From contig WFPK01000058.1 of assembly GCA_015487555.1 (NCBI GenBank), positions 1 through 63,174 of the forward strand: a DNA stretch of 63,174 nucleotides, written 5' to 3'. The translations under genes were made by a program, and so were the position numbers. Below the pieces are notes generated by a model. The model saw nothing but the letters and a program-made list of their open reading frames with translations. It was not told the DNA's origin and ran no database searches. Of the stretch, positions 27,845 through 36,879 are shown piece after piece. This stretch comes from Phycisphaerales bacterium. Lineage in GTDB: Bacteria; Planctomycetota; Phycisphaerae; Phycisphaerales; UBA1924. Positions within the stretch are counted from its first letter, which is position 1. Each line of letters begins with the position of its first letter.

Positions 27845-29863
27845 ATGTCAGATATTGATGACATTTTGAGCGAACTCGGAATCGGCTCAGATTCAGATGA
27901 ACCCAAACGAGCGCCTCGGCGCCCGCGATCATCCGCTGCCAAACCGAACCGCCATTCGCTCGATCAACGCCCGGGATCATTTAGCCCGCTGCCTTCGATG
28001 CCCTCGAGCCAGACACGCTATGGCGAAGAGGGCAGCAGCGTCGATGAAGACCCGGCCGTCCTCCAGAGCAAGCTCCCCTCGCGCGCGCCAGGGGTGGGCA
28101 ATGCCATGCTCGATGTCTATCGGCCAGAGGATGCCAGCGATTCGGATGAAGATCGCTCGTGCGAGCTCTCCGAGATGCTCATCGAGCGCGGAGCGATCAC
28201 CGCCGAGCAGCTCACCAGCGCCGAGCAGGTGCTCAAACAATCCCCCGGAAAAGGGCTCGTCGAGATTCTCTTCGAGCAAGAAGGCGATCAAGAAGCCATC
28301 CAGAGCGTCGTTGCTCAGAGTGCGGGGATTCCCTTTGAACGCGTCGATCTCGAAAAAGGGCTCGACGGCGGATTCGATGGCAAGCTCCTCCAACGACTCG
28401 GACTCGAGTTCTGCCTTGCCCACCAGGTCTTGCCATTGCGCACCGAAGGCTCGCGCGTGGTGGTCGGGTCGATCAATCCAAGCGATGTCTTTACGATCGA
28501 CGAGATCCGATCGCAGCTTCGGGTTTCGAGTATCAAGGTCGTGCTGATTATCCCCAGCGATATTCGCAGCGCCCTCGAACTCGTCGGCGGTGATTCGGTC
28601 GGCGATATGGACCTCTCCGAGATTCTCGCCGATGTCGAAGAGTCGGATGTGGAAGTCACCACGACCCAGAGCGCTGATGCGGTCGATCTCGAATCGCAGG
28701 CGGGCGAATCGCCGGTGATCCGGTATGTGAACTACATCATCCAGAACGCGGTCAAAGAGGGCGCTTCGGATATCCACATCGAGCCGGGCGAAAAGAAGAT
28801 CAAGGTGCGATTACGCATCGACGGCATCTTGTTCGAGTCGATGAACCCACCACCTTCAATGGCGGCCGCGATCACCTCACGACTCAAGATCATGGCGGAT
28901 CTGGATATTTCTGAGCGCCGGGTGCCTCAGGACGGGCGTATCCGGTGTGTGGTCGGCGGGCGCAAGCTCGATCTGCGTGTGTCGTCGCTGCCTACCGGGT
29001 ATGGCGAGAAGATCGTGATGCGTATCCTCGATACCAAGTCGATCAATGTTCAGCTCGAAGATCTCGGGTTCGATGACCAGACGCTTGAGATCTGGAAAAC
29101 CCAGATCAATCAGCCTCACGGGATTTTGTTGGTCACCGGCCCGACGGGTTCGGGTAAAACCACCACGCTCTACTCCTCGCTCCGCCAGATCGACAAATCC
29201 AAACTCAATGTCTCGACCGTTGAAGACCCGATCGAATACCACCTCGATGGCATCACCCAAACCCAGACCCACGCCAAGATCGACATGACCTTTGCCAAAG
29301 CGCTCAAGGCCCTGCTCCGCCAGGACCCCGATGTCATCATGCTCGGCGAAATCCGCGATCATGAAACCGCACACACGGCGGTGCAGGCAGCGCTCACTGG
29401 TCACTTGGTCTTGTCAACCTTGCATACCAATGATGCGCCCAGCTCGGTGACGCGATTGGTCAATATCGGGCTCGAGCCTTTTCTTGTCGGCGCCGCCCTC
29501 AACGGCGTGCTCGCCCAGCGCCTGCTGCGTCGGCTCTGTCAGCATTGCAAAGCACAAAAAGAGCCCTCCGAGGAGATGGGCGAGTTTCTCGAAATGAACG
29601 GGTTGCCCAGCCATGAGATGTGGATGCCCCAAGGGTGCGAGAAGTGCCGAAACACAGGATACTCTGGGCGAGTGGGGATCTACGAGATGCTCGCGGTCGA
29701 TGACACCTTGCGCGATGTGATCGCCCGGAACCCCAATGTTTCCGAGTTCCGCCGATTGTGCCTTGAGCGCGGGATGAACTCGCTGCGAGCCGACGGGATC
29801 AATAAGGCGACCGATGGGATGACGAGTATTCAGGAAGTGCTCCGCGTGACGAGCGCACACTGA
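27845..29863 (+). CDS. GspE/PilB-type assembly ATPase
   Basis: This 672-aa hexameric ATPase powers pilus extension or type II secretion. An N-terminal disordered, Ser/Arg-rich segment (about 1-95) precedes a GspE-N domain (about 100-255). The ATPase domain carries GPTGSGKTT (432-440), the Asp box around VSTVEDPIEYHLDG, the Walker B region DPDVIMLGEIRDHETA and the His box LSTLHTNDAPSS. A tetracysteine zinc element follows (CQHC and CEKC). All catalytic motifs are intact, so this is an extension-type ATPase rather than a PilT. PilC and PilQ/GspD homologues are not in the window. Confidence 0.93.
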   Translation: MSDIDDILSELGIGSDSDEPKRAPRRPRSSAAKPNRHSLDQRPGSFSPLPSMPSSQTRYGEEGSSVDEDPAVLQSKLPSRAPGVGNAMLDVYRPEDASDSDEDRSCELSEMLIERGAITAEQLTSAEQVLKQSPGKGLVEILFEQEGDQEAIQSVVAQSAGIPFERVDLEKGLDGGFDGKLLQRLGLEFCLAHQVLPLRTEGSRVVVGSINPSDVFTIDEIRSQLRVSSIKVVLIIPSDIRSALELVGGDSVGDMDLSEILADVEESDVEVTTTQSADAVDLESQAGESPVIRYVNYIIQNAVKEGASDIHIEPGEKKIKVRLRIDGILFESMNPPPSMAAAITSRLKIMADLDISERRVPQDGRIRCVVGGRKLDLRVSSLPTGYGEKIVMRILDTKSINVQLEDLGFDDQTLEIWKTQINQPHGILLVTGPTGSGKTTTLYSSLRQIDKSKLNVSTVEDPIEYHLDGITQTQTHAKIDMTFAKALKALLRQDPDVIMLGEIRDHETAHTAVQAALTGHLVLSTLHTNDAPSSVTRLVNIGLEPFLVGAALNGVLAQRLLRRLCQHCKAQKEPSEEMGEFLEMNGLPSHEMWMPQGCEKCRNTGYSGRVGIYEMLAVDDTLRDVIARNPNVSEFRRLCLERGMNSLRADGINKATDGMTSIQEVLRVTSAH

Positions 29864-29962
29864 TTGAATCGCAGAAATGCTCCGTGCCTGGTGGTTGTGT
29901 CCGCGATCATTGTGCAATAGAATGATGCACATCGCCTGCGCGCGATGCTCAGGAGCTTTGCT

Positions 29963-31972
29963 ATGGCTGACAAATCAATCGAATCCGTACTCAACGAGAC
30001 CCGCATCTTCAACCCGCCTGCTCCTAGCGAGGTCGGCGCGAGCAAATGGCTGATCGGCTCGCTCGATCAATACAAGCGGATGTATCAAGAGTCGATTGAT
30101 GATCCCGACGGGTTCTGGAGCCGAATCGCTGGCGAGTTCCACTGGTTCAAGAAATGGGATTCGGTGCTCGAATGGAACGCACCCGACGCCAAGTGGTTCG
30201 ATGGGGCCAAGACCAATGTCTGCTACAACTGTGTCGATCGGCAGGTTGAATCCGGGCATGGCAGCGATCCGGCGATCATCTGGGAAGGCGAGCCGGTCGA
30301 TGATGCGGGGAAACCCGTCGATGTGCGCACACTCTCGTACAAAGAGCTCCAAGAAGAAGTCTCGCGCCTGGCCAATGTGCTCAAATCCAAAGGCATCGGC
30401 AAGGGCGATATCGTGACTCTTTATATGGGCATGGTGCCCGAGCTGGCGATTGCCATGCTCGCCTGCGCCCGCATCGGCGCGCCCCACTCCGTGATCTTCG
30501 GCGGCTTTAGCGCCCAGGCGATCGCCGATCGTGTGCATGATGCCCAATCAAAGATGATCCTCACCTGCGATGGTTCCTGGCGACGCGGCAAGGTCGTGCC
30601 GCTCAAGGAGAATGTCGATGATGCGATCAAGGCGATGGGGGATCAATGCCCGGTCGAATCGGTCCTGGTGCTCAATCGCACCAACAATGGCGCACCGATG
30701 GGCAGGCTCGATACCGATTGGGCGTCGGCGGTCGAGAGCGCAGAGCCCGAGTGCCCATGCGAAGAGATGGACGCAGAAGACATGCTCTTCCTGCTCTACA
30801 CCTCGGGCTCGACGGGCAAGCCCAAAGGCATCGTCCACACCACGGCTGGGTACATGGTCTATACCTATATGACCAGCAAATACACCTTCAACCTGATTCC
30901 GGATCAGGGGCAGGTCTTCTGGTGCACGGCTGATTGCGGGTGGATCACCGGGCACTCCTACATCGTCTACGGCATCCTCCCCAACCGCGTGCCAACCCTG
31001 ATGTACGAAGGCGGCCCGGACTATCCCAACGGCGCACGGTTCTGGCAGATGGTCGATCGGCATCAGGTGACGCAGTTCTACACCGCACCCACAGCCATCC
31101 GCGCGTTTATGAAATGGGGCGACGAGCATCCCGAATCGTGCAAGCTCGACTCGCTTCAAGTCTTGGGAACCGTCGGCGAGCCGATCAATCCTCAAGCGTG
31201 GATGTGGTATCGCAACAAGATCGGGCGGGGCGTGTGTCCGATCGTCGATACCTACTGGCAGACCGAGACCGGCGGGCATGTCATCACCCCGATGCCCGGC
31301 GCGACGCCCACCCCCCCCGGCAGCTGCACGCTCCCGATGTTCGGGATCGACGCAGCCGTGACGGATGAGATGGGCAATGTCGCCAGCGAGAATGCTGGTG
31401 GCTTGATGGTCATCCGCAAGCCTTGGCCGGCGATGCTCCGAGGCGTCTATGGCGATCGTCAACGCTTCATCGACACCTACTGGAGCACCGTCAGTAAAGG
31501 CGACGAGTTGTACTACACCGCAGGCGACGGCGCACGACGCGACGAGCACGGCAACTTCTGGATCATGGGACGCACCGACGATGTCATCAATGTCTCGGGT
31601 CATCGCCTGGGCACGATGGAGGTCGAGAGCGCACTGGTTGCTCATGAGAGCGTGGTCGAAGCAGCCGTCGTGGGCATGCCTCACGAAATCAAAGGCACCG
31701 GCATCGCGGCGTTTGTGACGCCCGCGCCGGGGTTTGAAGCTTCCGATGAGCTCATCAAGTCCCTCCGCGATCATGTAGCCAAGGAAATCGGCGCCATCGC
31801 CAAACCCGACATGATCCGCTTCACGGGCGCCCTGCCCAAGACCCGTTCGGGCAAGATCATGCGTCGTTTGCTTCGCTCGATCGCCGCGGGTGATACCGAG
31901 ATCACGCAAGACATGAGCACGCTCGAAGACTTGTCGGTGGTGGCCAAGCTCGCCGATCAGGACGAGGGCTAA
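29963..31972 (+). CDS. acs: acetyl-CoA synthetase (AMP-forming)
   Basis: Acs activates acetate to acetyl-CoA via acetyl-AMP. The 669-aa length is typical. Motifs seen are YTSGSTGKPKG (279-289), WCTADCGWITGHSYI, YWQTETGG, the hinge region MGRTDDVINVSGHRLGT, and the C-terminal PKTRSGKIMRR, whose last-motif lysine (K631) is the residue regulated by acetylation in this family. The start at ATG 29963 is supported by AGGAG at 29950-29954; the frame also has ATG 29945 upstream. The Acs call is firm; propionyl-CoA synthetase is less likely given the length and motifs. Confidence 0.95.
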   Translation: MADKSIESVLNETRIFNPPAPSEVGASKWLIGSLDQYKRMYQESIDDPDGFWSRIAGEFHWFKKWDSVLEWNAPDAKWFDGAKTNVCYNCVDRQVESGHGSDPAIIWEGEPVDDAGKPVDVRTLSYKELQEEVSRLANVLKSKGIGKGDIVTLYMGMVPELAIAMLACARIGAPHSVIFGGFSAQAIADRVHDAQSKMILTCDGSWRRGKVVPLKENVDDAIKAMGDQCPVESVLVLNRTNNGAPMGRLDTDWASAVESAEPECPCEEMDAEDMLFLLYTSGSTGKPKGIVHTTAGYMVYTYMTSKYTFNLIPDQGQVFWCTADCGWITGHSYIVYGILPNRVPTLMYEGGPDYPNGARFWQMVDRHQVTQFYTAPTAIRAFMKWGDEHPESCKLDSLQVLGTVGEPINPQAWMWYRNKIGRGVCPIVDTYWQTETGGHVITPMPGATPTPPGSCTLPMFGIDAAVTDEMGNVASENAGGLMVIRKPWPAMLRGVYGDRQRFIDTYWSTVSKGDELYYTAGDGARRDEHGNFWIMGRTDDVINVSGHRLGTMEVESALVAHESVVEAAVVGMPHEIKGTGIAAFVTPAPGFEASDELIKSLRDHVAKEIGAIAKPDMIRFTGALPKTRSGKIMRRLLRSIAAGDTEITQDMSTLEDLSVVAKLADQDEG

Positions 31973-31975
31973 GCG

Positions 31976-32374
31976 GTGGGGCGCAAGGCGGAGCTCGCAC
32001 TCGAAGAGATTGATTTTTCAGGCAACGGGTTCGATATCTGCAAGCAGCTTGGGCGGTGTGCGATCCGGTGGGAGTGGAACGAAGTTGCCCATCCGCCTTA
32101 TCGCATCAATATTGATGGGACTTGGTTGTATATGGGGTTCAGCGATGGGTTTGAGCCGGTGGATTACTTTGAGTATGTTGAGTATTTCCCGAGCCTGTTG
32201 ATCGAGTACCGTTTGACCATCGGCGATGAGTATCTGGGATTTGTCGCCAACTGGCCGACGACTTGGCGCATTCCGCATTCGTGCCCGCCGTGGTACAGGC
32301 GTGGGCGTTGGTTCATCGAGCGGAACAAGGCGCTGGGCAAGATGGTGGTTCGGAATGTGAAGAACAGGTTCTAA
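31976..32374 (+). CDS. conserved-looking small protein, function unknown
   Basis: This 132-aa frame begins with GTG only 3 bp after the acs stop, so it may be co-transcribed with acs. The sequence is unusually rich in Trp, Tyr and Pro (WEWNEV, WLYMGFSDGF, WYRRGRWF), has no signal peptide or membrane helix, and I do not recognise a domain. Codon use matches the surrounding genome, and the frame is intact up to a stop overlapping the convergent gene by 3 bp. It is probably real, but no function can be offered. Confidence 0.6.
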   Translation: MGRKAELALEEIDFSGNGFDICKQLGRCAIRWEWNEVAHPPYRINIDGTWLYMGFSDGFEPVDYFEYVEYFPSLLIEYRLTIGDEYLGFVANWPTTWRIPHSCPPWYRRGRWFIERNKALGKMVVRNVKNRF

Positions 32375-33552
32375 GCGACCTCTTTGTTGCCCGGGGTGTT
32401 TTCGCGGGGGTGCAGCCTTGCGATGATCCGAATGAGTTTTCGCAGTTCCATCGAGGATTCTTGAGCCGAGCACGAGGCATTGAGGGTTTGGATCGCCCCG
32501 GCTGCGGTCGAGGAGAGGATCGGGTATCCGAATCCTGCGCCCGCCGAGTAGAGCGAGTTGCAGTTTTTGAGTGCTCTTGGGTAGTCATCGTTGGAGATGC
32601 AGCATTCGAGTTGTTTCGAGAGTTCTTTGGTGACGCGAAGAAACTCGAGGAGCTGTTCATCGGTGCACTGGGCCTGGGTGAGGTTCGAGTAGATATTCGA
32701 CGATTCGTTGGGGACATCGTCCCGATTCTCGAAGATATCGCGCAGGGCTGCGATCAGAGGCTTGAGTTGGACGGGCTTTTGCAGAACCGTGTGGACACCC
32801 AAGTCGGAGAGGGACTTGTCGCAGGAGTATTTCGTCGAGGCGATGACAATGAGCGGGCCGGCGTAGCCGTTGGATTGAAGCTTGGTCAGGACATCGAGCA
32901 ACCCGGCCGGGTCGATGGTGTCGGAGAGGAGGATGAGATCGTACGAATCGGTGTGTATGGCGTCGAGTGCTTTTCCGATCGTGGTTGTCCTGGAGCATTC
33001 GATCTTCGCATTGCTGAGCATCATCTCGATGGCGTTGGATTCGAGTTCGTCGGATTCGATATGGAGTGCTTTGCGTGGTGTCATCCATGATTTATCGTCG
33101 CACCGGGAGGTGTGCTGCTCCCACTCATCGTTCGAGACATAGATTCGTGGGTCGATCTTTTCGGTCAGGACGATTCCGACTCGGTGGAACCGGTTGTCGT
33201 AGTATTCGCACCGATTGACACACCCTTGCACTTTGGTCATTTCGCCATCGTTTGTGCGCAGCGAGATGGTGATGGTGGTGTTCTGATGGAGGTAGCTCCG
33301 GGTGGCGAATCCGATGCCCCGGCTGCCGATGTCGTAAACGAGGATCGCGCACGAGACCTTCGAGCCCCCTGGGTGCTCGAGCTCGGCGATCGCGTCGGTA
33401 TGCAACGGCACATACCTGTTGTGCTTTCGTCGATCATGGATATTGCGGTATTCATTGTTGACAAGCGCCAGGAGTGAACGAAGAAGCGACTGCCTCTCGG
33501 GTGCCCGGAGCCTCAACTGAAGTTCACTGTTCAAATCATTGTGCTGTGACAT
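32371..33552 (-). CDS. PilZ domain + receiver-like domain + degenerate HPt-like protein
   Basis: This 393-aa protein begins at ATG 33552, with GGGGA about 8 nt upstream. The PilZ domain (about 35-140) shows the c-di-GMP-binding RxxxR pattern in RRKHNRYVPL and the D-x-S-x2-G-like element in VYDIGSRGIGF. A receiver-like domain follows (about 165-275), with IVIASTKYS and LQKPVQLKPL as in response regulators, and an Asp in YDLILLSD. The C-terminal 90 residues resemble an HPt bundle, but the phosphorylatable His is replaced (NSLYSAGAGFG in place of His-x-Leu-x-Gly). It may couple c-di-GMP binding to protein interaction without phosphotransfer. Confidence 0.75.
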   Translation of the reverse strand: MSQHNDLNSELQLRLRAPERQSLLRSLLALVNNEYRNIHDRRKHNRYVPLHTDAIAELEHPGGSKVSCAILVYDIGSRGIGFATRSYLHQNTTITISLRTNDGEMTKVQGCVNRCEYYDNRFHRVGIVLTEKIDPRIYVSNDEWEQHTSRCDDKSWMTPRKALHIESDELESNAIEMMLSNAKIECSRTTTIGKALDAIHTDSYDLILLSDTIDPAGLLDVLTKLQSNGYAGPLIVIASTKYSCDKSLSDLGVHTVLQKPVQLKPLIAALRDIFENRDDVPNESSNIYSNLTQAQCTDEQLLEFLRVTKELSKQLECCISNDDYPRALKNCNSLYSAGAGFGYPILSSTAAGAIQTLNASCSAQESSMELRKLIRIIARLHPRENTPGNKEVA

Positions 33553-34025
33553 GAATCTGTCCCCGAAGAAACCAAACCTGTGTTCTTCCTGATAAAGCAG
33601 TCTCGTATCGGCACAATGATGTTGCATCAGTATCAAAAGCATACTTAGAGCGTCACAAACTGGAGTGGGAGGCTGTTCTCCGGGTATTTGGGCGCAAAGC
33701 CAGGGTTTGGACGGTATTTATCGGGCGTGCCCAAAGGTATATTATAAAAGGATATCTATATCGCAATTGAATAAAGCATAATCGCATCTCGAAGTTTGTT
33801 ATGGCGGGTTTCGCGGGTTGTGCCAGCTGCTCGCATCAGCGGGCGCTCGCTTTGGATGCCCAAAGATGTCCGTCTCAAAGTGTGTTGGCGATGTTCAAAG
33901 CGAGCTGAGCAGTGCTCATACGATGAGCAGCCTGGGCTCTCTTGGGTGAGTTTCAAGAGGAGACTGCGCGATATAGATTTGGGCAAGCGCGCGCCCAGGG
34001 GGCAGAGCCTACATATTGTGTGAGC
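33553..34025. other. 473-bp gap between divergent PilZ and LpxR-like genes
   Basis: This region holds no supported gene. It contains an AT-rich core around 33738-33780 (several TATA-like stretches, for example TATATTATAAAAGG) that is the obvious place for promoters of the two divergent genes. Frames running into it from either side lack domain-like sequence. A GGCGCAAAGCC string near 33691-33701 resembles part of a c-di-GMP-I riboswitch, but the pairing partners are missing. Confidence 0.6.
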
Positions 34026-35111
34026 ATGCAAAGTGCTCTTTTTCTCGCCTTGAGCTTGTGCTGTGCTCCAATCTGGGCGCAGCACGCCCCGGATCGGCCC
34101 GCGCCTGATCTGAAAGCTGATGATTCGGCACTCGGGATGATTGTTGGTCCGACCGATACATGGTCACTGACCGACCTTCAGCTACGCGATCTTACGCTCT
34201 ATTGGGATAACGATGGTACACTGCCCAGGATCGGACAAGATACCGACCGGTTCTACACCAACGGCGTCGGGATCGAGCTCTCGTTTGATCCCCGTTTCAC
34301 CGATGAACTGGCAGCAAAGCTGGCGCCGTCCAATGAGTGGACTCGTCCCCGGTTCGGGGTCGGTTTGGCGATCAAGCAGCTGATATTTACAAGCTCAGAT
34401 ATCACCGACCCAAATCCGCCGATTGATGACCATCCCTACAGCGGGTACCTCTATTTCGCTTTTTCATTCCAACGAGCCGATGCGGACAAACGCGATCACT
34501 TCGAGCTCGACCTGGGCGTCGTCGGCGAACGATCACAAGGTGAGATGATCCAGAAGTTCATCCACAACGCGTTCCCCAATCAGGACGATCCCCAAGGCTG
34601 GGCGACGCAAACTGCCAACGAGCTGGCGATCAACTTCACCTATGAACGGACATGGAAATCTCGCCAGGCCCAGGTCCAAGGCATCGAGTTCGAGATGCTC
34701 CCCGCTTTGGGGTTCGATCTGGGCAATGTTTCTACGCGAGCCAAGGGACGCATTACCTTGCGTGTCGGGCACAACCTTCCCGATGACTTTGGTTTTGCGT
34801 CGCTTCTGGGCATCAAGGACCACACGGTGGGTGCCAATGAGTGGGGCGAGGGCGATTTTTCGTTCTATCTGTACGCCACGATGGGGGTTGATGCCGTCGC
34901 CCGCGATCTCTTCCTTGACGGCAACACCTTCGCCACCAGCCGATCCGTCAGCTCCGAACCCTTCGTCGCCCAGGCGAGTGTCGGGGTGGTGACACGGTAC
35001 AAATCGCTCTACTTCGGGTGGTCGCAGACCTACCAGACCGAAAACTTTGAATCCCAACCCAGCGGGCAAGCCTGGGGCTCGATCGTGCTTGGATATTCGT
35101 ACGCGTTCTAA
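34026..35111 (+). CDS. LpxR-like lipid A 3'-O-deacylase, outer membrane
   Basis: The 361-aa product opens with a signal peptide (MQSALFLALSLCCAPIWAQ). LpxR-type features follow: the catalytic-region N62-D63 in YWDNDGTLP, the DTDRFYTNG motif (72-80), a YSGYLY segment, and GERSQGEMIQKFIHNAF, where the His corresponds to the essential His of the Salmonella enzyme. The remainder is amphipathic beta-strand sequence ending in aromatic YSYAF, as expected for an outer-membrane barrel. LpxR removes the 3' acyl chains from lipid A, so its presence suggests an LPS-bearing outer membrane. Start ATG 34026 is chosen for the signal peptide; GTG 34020 is possible. Confidence 0.85.
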   Translation: MQSALFLALSLCCAPIWAQHAPDRPAPDLKADDSALGMIVGPTDTWSLTDLQLRDLTLYWDNDGTLPRIGQDTDRFYTNGVGIELSFDPRFTDELAAKLAPSNEWTRPRFGVGLAIKQLIFTSSDITDPNPPIDDHPYSGYLYFAFSFQRADADKRDHFELDLGVVGERSQGEMIQKFIHNAFPNQDDPQGWATQTANELAINFTYERTWKSRQAQVQGIEFEMLPALGFDLGNVSTRAKGRITLRVGHNLPDDFGFASLLGIKDHTVGANEWGEGDFSFYLYATMGVDAVARDLFLDGNTFATSRSVSSEPFVAQASVGVVTRYKSLYFGWSQTYQTENFESQPSGQAWGSIVLGYSYAF

Positions 35112-35156
35112 AGAATGCTATAGGCCAAGCTGGGATTGGGTGTGCTACGATTGACC

Positions 35157-35660
35157 ATGACTATGCCCAAATCGCCTCTCGCCAGCGTCATCATGGGATC
35201 GAAATCGGATTGGCCTGATGTCATGGAGCACGCAGCAGCAGCCCTCGATGAGCTGGGGATTCCCCACGAAATCAAGGTCGTCTCGGCCCATCGCACGCCC
35301 GATCTGCTCGTCGAGCATGCCAAGGGGGCCAAAGCGCGAGGCATCGAAGTCATCATCGCCGGCGCAGGCGGGGCTGCCCATCTGCCCGGGATGGTCGCGT
35401 CGATGACAGCGTTGCCTGTGATCGGTGTGCCGGTGATGAGCAAGGCGCTCAAGGGCATGGATTCGCTGCTCTCGATCGCCCAGATGCCCGCCGGGATTCC
35501 TGTTGCGACGGTGGCCATCGGCAAAGCCGGCGCGACCAACGCGGGCTTGCTCGCCGGGGCGATTCTGGGCAATAAGTATTCTGAGATTGCATCCAGACTC
35601 GAAGCGTTGCGAGCCAAGCAGACCCAGGCGGTGCTCGATCATCCCGATCCTCGTTTGTAG
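35157..35660 (+). CDS. purE: N5-carboxyaminoimidazole ribonucleotide mutase
   Basis: PurE isomerises N5-CAIR to CAIR in purine synthesis, using the product of PurK. The 167-aa protein has the class I signature [14 protein letters not shown] at residues 13-26, VVSAHRTPD, and [12 protein letters not shown]. Start ATG 35157 (MTMPKSP) is chosen; ATG 35163 is as plausible. purK follows 35 bp downstream, so they form a purE-purK operon. Confidence 0.95.
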   Translation: MTMPKSPLASVIMGSKSDWPDVMEHAAAALDELGIPHEIKVVSAHRTPDLLVEHAKGAKARGIEVIIAGAGGAAHLPGMVASMTALPVIGVPVMSKALKGMDSLLSIAQMPAGIPVATVAIGKAGATNAGLLAGAILGNKYSEIASRLEALRAKQTQAVLDHPDPRL

Positions 35661-35695
35661 TTTATCCGCCGTTCATTTTCAGAGGAAACCTGCCT

Positions 35696-36802
35696 ATGAG
35701 CATCCAACGCGTCGGCATCATCGGAGGCGGGCAGCTCGCCCAGATGCTCGCCCAATCTGTCAAACACCTCGGTGTTCAGTGCACCGTGCTTGATCCAAAC
35801 GAAGACTGCTGTGCTCGCTCGACTTGCGAGCAGATCGTTGGTGACTACGACGATGTCGAATCACTCAAACAGCTGGCCAATGGAGCGGAGGTCGTCACCT
35901 ACGAGTTCGAGAATGTCTCGGCTTCGGCAGCAGTTCTCGAGGATATCGTGGAGATTCATCCAAGCACCAAAGCCCTCGCTGTCGCTCAAGACCGCCACAT
36001 CGAGCGGCAAATGTTCTGCGATCTGGGCATCGCCATCCCAGAATATGAGCCAGTCGAGTGCGTCCAATCGCTCGAAGCCGCTTTGGAATCTGTTGGCATC
36101 CCCGCGATTCTCAAAGCCCGCCGACTCGGATACGACGGTAAGGGGCAGGTTCTCATCAATGACCCGGAGCACGCCGCAGCGGCTTTGAAAACCATCGGCG
36201 ATGTTCCCGCGATTCTCGATCAGTTTGTTGCATTCGAGCGCGAGCTTTCGATCGTTGCAGCCCGTGATAAACTCGGCAACATCGTGTTTTATCCGCTGGC
36301 GGAAAATGTCCATCGCGGGGGCATCCTCCGCGTCTCCAAAGCCCCCGCCCGCGATGTCTCCGACGCTTTGACCGCCCAGGCCCAAGGCGCTGCCCGCAAG
36401 ATTCTCGAAGAGTTCAACTATGTCGGCGTGCTGGCGGTCGAGTTCTTCCAGATCGGCAAGGGCGACGATGGGCACCTGGTCGCCAACGAGATCGCCCCGC
36501 GCGTCCACAACACCGGTCACTGGACAATCGAAGGTGCGCAGACGAGCCAGTTCGAGAACCACATGCGCGCGGTCATGGGTATGGAGTTGGGCTCGACCGA
36601 ACCCATCGGACACAGCGCGATGGTCAACATCATCGGCAACGAGCCCCGCCCGGGCGCCCTCGATGCGATGCCCGAAGCCTTCGTCCATATGTACGGCAAA
36701 GCCCCCCGGGCCGGTCGAAAAATCGGGCATGTCACCCTCAATGCGCCTAGTGCTGATGAACTCGATTCCCTTCTCGAGCGCTTTACCCGCGTGGTGGGGT
36801 AA
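35696..36802 (+). CDS. purK: 5-(carboxyamino)imidazole ribonucleotide synthase
   Basis: PurK is an ATP-grasp enzyme that carboxylates AIR with bicarbonate to give N5-CAIR for PurE. The N-terminal preATP-grasp region begins VGIIGGGQLAQML. The ATP-grasp core has ILKARRLGYDGKGQ (about residues 137-150), followed by EFNYVGVLAVEFF and the C-terminal NEIAPRVHNTGHWTIEGA, which is diagnostic for PurK. The length of 368 aa is normal. AGAGGAAA lies just before the ATG. Confidence 0.96.
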   Translation: MSIQRVGIIGGGQLAQMLAQSVKHLGVQCTVLDPNEDCCARSTCEQIVGDYDDVESLKQLANGAEVVTYEFENVSASAAVLEDIVEIHPSTKALAVAQDRHIERQMFCDLGIAIPEYEPVECVQSLEAALESVGIPAILKARRLGYDGKGQVLINDPEHAAAALKTIGDVPAILDQFVAFERELSIVAARDKLGNIVFYPLAENVHRGGILRVSKAPARDVSDALTAQAQGAARKILEEFNYVGVLAVEFFQIGKGDDGHLVANEIAPRVHNTGHWTIEGAQTSQFENHMRAVMGMELGSTEPIGHSAMVNIIGNEPRPGALDAMPEAFVHMYGKAPRAGRKIGHVTLNAPSADELDSLLERFTRVVG

Positions 36803-36815
36803 GTTGTTTGATTCT

Positions 36816-36852
36816 GGGTGCCGGGTGCCGGGTGCCGGGTGCCGTGGCACCC
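36816..36852. repeat. four GGGTGCC tandem units with a terminal hairpin
   Basis: Four exact copies of GGGTGCC occupy 36816-36843. The last copy pairs with GGCACCC (36846-36852) across a 2-nt loop. The element lies between the convergent purK and GT2 genes, so it may act as a bidirectional transcription stop, though no T-run follows. It may also be a simple repeat prone to copy-number change. Confidence 0.7.
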
Positions 36853-36879
36853 CGAGCGTTTCTCTTTTCTTGTTTTGTT

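Noticed and set aside
30548..31909. 453-aa open frame opposite acs
   Set aside because: It is a shadow frame created by the high-GC coding strand of acs; it has no recognisable domain and lies fully inside a clear enzyme gene.
32263..33090. 275-aa plus-strand frame within the PilZ protein gene
   Set aside because: No motif; the minus strand has PilZ and receiver-like motifs.
33688..33712. GGCGCAAAGCC resembling the c-di-GMP-I riboswitch core
   Set aside because: The required second strand (GGCAAACC-like) and the pairing GGC after the core are missing on either strand.
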